From positions 1 through 28,867 of the IMG/VR virus record IMGVR_UViG_3300029448_000296: a stretch of DNA of 28,867 nucleotides; one strand, written 5' to 3'. The notes beneath the pieces were generated by a model that did not search any database, was not told the DNA's origin, and was given only the letters and a program-made list of their open reading frames with translations. The DNA is from a virus. Below are positions 27,051-28,867 of the stretch, in pieces. Positions within the stretch are counted from its first letter, which is position 1; each line of letters opens with the position of its first letter. The position numbers and the translations under genes are program-made.

Positions 27051-28867
27051 TTATCCTGTCGATGCTTGTGTTATCTGTGCAATCCAATATGACAAAGATT
27101 TTTTACCCTCACTAGTATATCTTTTAGGGTCAGCAGCTACTACTGTTCCTATTAACTGAGAAGTTCTATTAGCATCATTCTCAGTTTTTCTAAAATCAAA
27201 GTCTGCTTGGTCTCTAAGTTCCTGCCATAAAAATGCTTGAGCTTGAGAAGTTAATTGGAATTGATTTTGTACGTTAACTCTATTTGCTTCATTTATAGCA
27301 GCAGTGTCTGCTAAATTAATTTGTCTTCGCCACTCAGCATTAGATTGTTCTACAAGTAATGCATTCTTAGCATTAAACTGGTCTCTTTCAAATTGTGCTT
27401 GAGCATTAAACTCTTTTGCTTGTTGAGCTAGTTGTGTATTAATTCTTTCAAACTCAGCTTCGTTATTAAATCTTCTAGCCTCTGCAGCATTTAAAGCTGA
27501 TGCATTAAATTCTTTAGTAGCATTCATTTGCTGTACGTTAAATTTATTTATATCTGCTGCTAGTCCTGCCATAAACTGATTAGTTTGATTAACACTACTT
27601 GCGTTAAACTGTGCTGCAGCATTTTCGGCAGCTTGATTAGATAATAATCTTTGTTGTTCTTGTTGTGACTCTAATATTATAGCTTGTTGTTGATTACTTA
27701 AATTAGCCATGTCCATTTGCAAGAATGCTTGAGCATTTTGTATTTGTGCTCTTTGATTTAAATTAGCTTCTGCTAAATTAGCTTGTGACATAAGAACTGC
27801 ATTCTGTACAACTGACTGTTGGTCAAACTGAGCTTCTGCTAAAGTAGCAGTTTGTAAAAACTTACTATTTGAAAGAGCAGTTTGTTGGTCAGCACTAAAC
27901 TGAGCTAAATTTAATTTAAATACATTATTAGCATTAACAAGAGCAGCTTGTTGACTTAATTCAGCATCTTTTATATTTCTTTGTGCTTCTAAACTTCTTT
28001 CTTGAACAACAGCAGCTTGAATAGCTTGTGCATTGCTTTGTGCTAATGGAATAGCAGATTGTATAACAGCATTAAATAGAGCATCTCTACCAACACTAGA
28101 AGCACTTAAACCTCTAGCAGCTAACATGTTTTCTACTGCACTAACAGCAGGTCTAGCCCATGCAGGTATCTCACCTTCTTCAATACCTTTTAGTAATGTA
28201 TCTAATTGATTACTAACTAAAGCTTCTTCTGGTAATCCTTCAATAACTCCACGTTCTTCTTCAGATAAATCCATAAGAGCAGCTTCTAAAGCTTCTGGGT
28301 CATTACCTAGTTCAGCTATAACACTTTCAGAAATACCTGCTCGTCTTAATTGTTTTTTTGCTCTAGTAACTTTACCTAAATTACTTCCTGCTACAACAGA
28401 AGCTTTAGCTTTAGCATCATCAGTTAGTGAACCTACAACTCTTTGAGCTAATGCACCTTCTTGTATTTCTACATCTGCACCTTCAATCGGAGCAACTCTT
28501 TCAACTCCAGCAGCTTGTGCTATTGCATTATCACTAACTTGACCTTGTGCTGCTTCAATAGATACATCAGGAGTAACACTAGTAACTTGAGCTAACTCAG
28601 TAGTAATAGGTTGAGGAGCATCTGCTTGAACAACATCAGTTATTTGAGTTACTTGTTCGGGGGCAATACCTTCTAATGAAGCTTGTTCTGGAGTTATAGT
28701 TGGAGCAGGAGTAGTCATTTGACCTGTTCCTGCAGCTAACATCCCTTCAGCTTTTTCTTCGTCTGAAAGCATAGTTGGAACAACTTGTGGGGTAGCACTC
28801 TTTCCTGCATCATCTATTATAGCTTGTGCACCTTCTCTTGCACCTTGTTGAGCTTTTTCTAGTTCTG
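27051..28867 (-). CDS. Repetitive Gln/Asn/Ala-rich virion protein, 5' end outside window
   Basis: The frame stays open from the internal ATG at 28772 to the window edge (codons there read ELEKAQQGAREGAQAIIDDA), and that ATG has no Shine-Dalgarno, so the true start lies outside. At least 605 codons. Numbering from the internal Met: acidic, Pro-rich first ~110 residues; then a helical part; five consecutive 22-residue repeats at 266-375; an 11-residue F-N-A-based repeat zone at about 400-490; and a polar C-terminus. The product is probably a long coiled-coil tail or internal virion protein. It is the first gene of the visible virion block. Confidence 0.75.
   Translation of the reverse strand, partial: ELEKAQQGAREGAQAIIDDAGKSATPQVVPTMLSDEEKAEGMLAAGTGQMTTPAPTITPEQASLEGIAPEQVTQITDVVQADAPQPITTELAQVTSVTPDVSIEAAQGQVSDNAIAQAAGVERVAPIEGADVEIQEGALAQRVVGSLTDDAKAKASVVAGSNLGKVTRAKKQLRRAGISESVIAELGNDPEALEAALMDLSEEERGVIEGLPEEALVSNQLDTLLKGIEEGEIPAWARPAVSAVENMLAARGLSASSVGRDALFNAVIQSAIPLAQSNAQAIQAAVVQERSLEAQRNIKDAELSQQAALVNANNVFKLNLAQFSADQQTALSNSKFLQTATLAEAQFDQQSVVQNAVLMSQANLAEANLNQRAQIQNAQAFLQMDMANLSNQQQAIILESQQEQQRLLSNQAAENAAAQFNASSVNQTNQFMAGLAADINKFNVQQMNATKEFNASALNAAEARRFNNEAEFERINTQLAQQAKEFNAQAQFERDQFNAKNALLVEQSNAEWRRQINLADTAAINEANRVNVQNQFQLTSQAQAFLWQELRDQADFDFRKTENDANRTSQLIGTVVAADPKRYTSEGKKSLSYWIAQITQASTG
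27648..27977 (-). repeat. Five tandem 22-residue (double hendecad) coding repeats
   Basis: Each 66-base unit encodes 22 residues, for example NLAQFSADQQTALSNSKFLQ-TA and NLAEANLNQRAQIQNAQAFL-QM. A Q-Q/R-x-x-x core and N/T-L-A opening recur. The 11-residue sub-period indicates right-handed hendecad coiled coil. The repeats have diverged at DNA level, so this is an old duplication under structural constraint. Confidence 0.7.

Noticed and set aside
1-28867. tRNA genes, CRISPR arrays, insertion sequences, attachment sites, integrase
   Set aside because: Looked for cloverleaf arms, spaced direct repeats, transposase motifs and tyrosine/serine recombinase signatures; none seen by eye. The AGGTACA array has sites too short and unevenly spaced for CRISPR.
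1-28867. Single-subunit T7-type RNA polymerase gene
   Set aside because: No product of the right size or motif is present in the window; it may be absent from this phage or lie outside.

Overview
The window looks like most of the genome of a virulent, AT-rich podovirus of the broad marine T7-like type (pelagiphage- or cobavirus-like). The basis is a T7-type primase-helicase, a T7-type family A DNA polymerase, a single-stranded-DNA-binding protein with an acidic tail ending in Phe, a nuclease cluster, class I ribonucleotide reductase, and podovirus-style internal virion proteins followed by a lysis cassette. No single-subunit RNA polymerase, integrase, terminase, portal, capsid or tail-tube gene is in the window. 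The last gene is cut by the right edge, so capsid, tail and packaging genes probably lie beyond it. The host cannot be read from the sequence; an AT-rich marine alphaproteobacterium is only a guess.

Layout. 1-462: a non-coding leader full of hairpins, including a multibranched fold closed by a perfect 18-bp stem just before the first Shine-Dalgarno. 463-1015: two small early genes ending at a strong intrinsic terminator. 1016-1423: an AT-rich regulatory or origin-like region with six copies of AGGTACA/TGTACCT and a promoter-like element that recurs once at 1963-2011. 1424-8016: about 28 small, tightly packed and overlapping plus-strand genes, mostly unknown, including single-pass membrane micro-proteins, a Cys4 mini zinc ribbon, a coiled-coil protein with 15-residue repeats and a Cys-motif enzyme-like protein. 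Many share an AGGAGG(A/T)AGC ribosome-binding cassette. 8023-13953: replication and recombination (SSB, primase-helicase, polymerase, three PD-(D/E)XK-like nucleases). 13950-17674: nucleotide metabolism (DUF3310 protein, NrdA, NrdB and small companions).

17675-28867: the minus strand carries the virion and lysis genes, read right to left: a long repetitive coiled-coil virion protein (5' end outside the window), a small Ala/Gly-rich internal protein, a 237-residue protein, an 861-residue protein with a C-terminal lysozyme-like domain, a 1343-residue internal protein, an M15 peptidase endolysin, a 3TM holin and several small membrane proteins. The two operons converge with stop codons abutting at 17674/17675.

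Working together: early small genes probably remodel the host. The replication block copies DNA while nucleases and RNR supply precursors, partly from host DNA. The opposite-strand block builds the ejection apparatus and lyses the cell. The least explained parts are the structured leaders (100-456 and 2598-2789), the AGGTACA array, a probable frameshifted gene before ssb, and the micro-proteins at the convergent junction.
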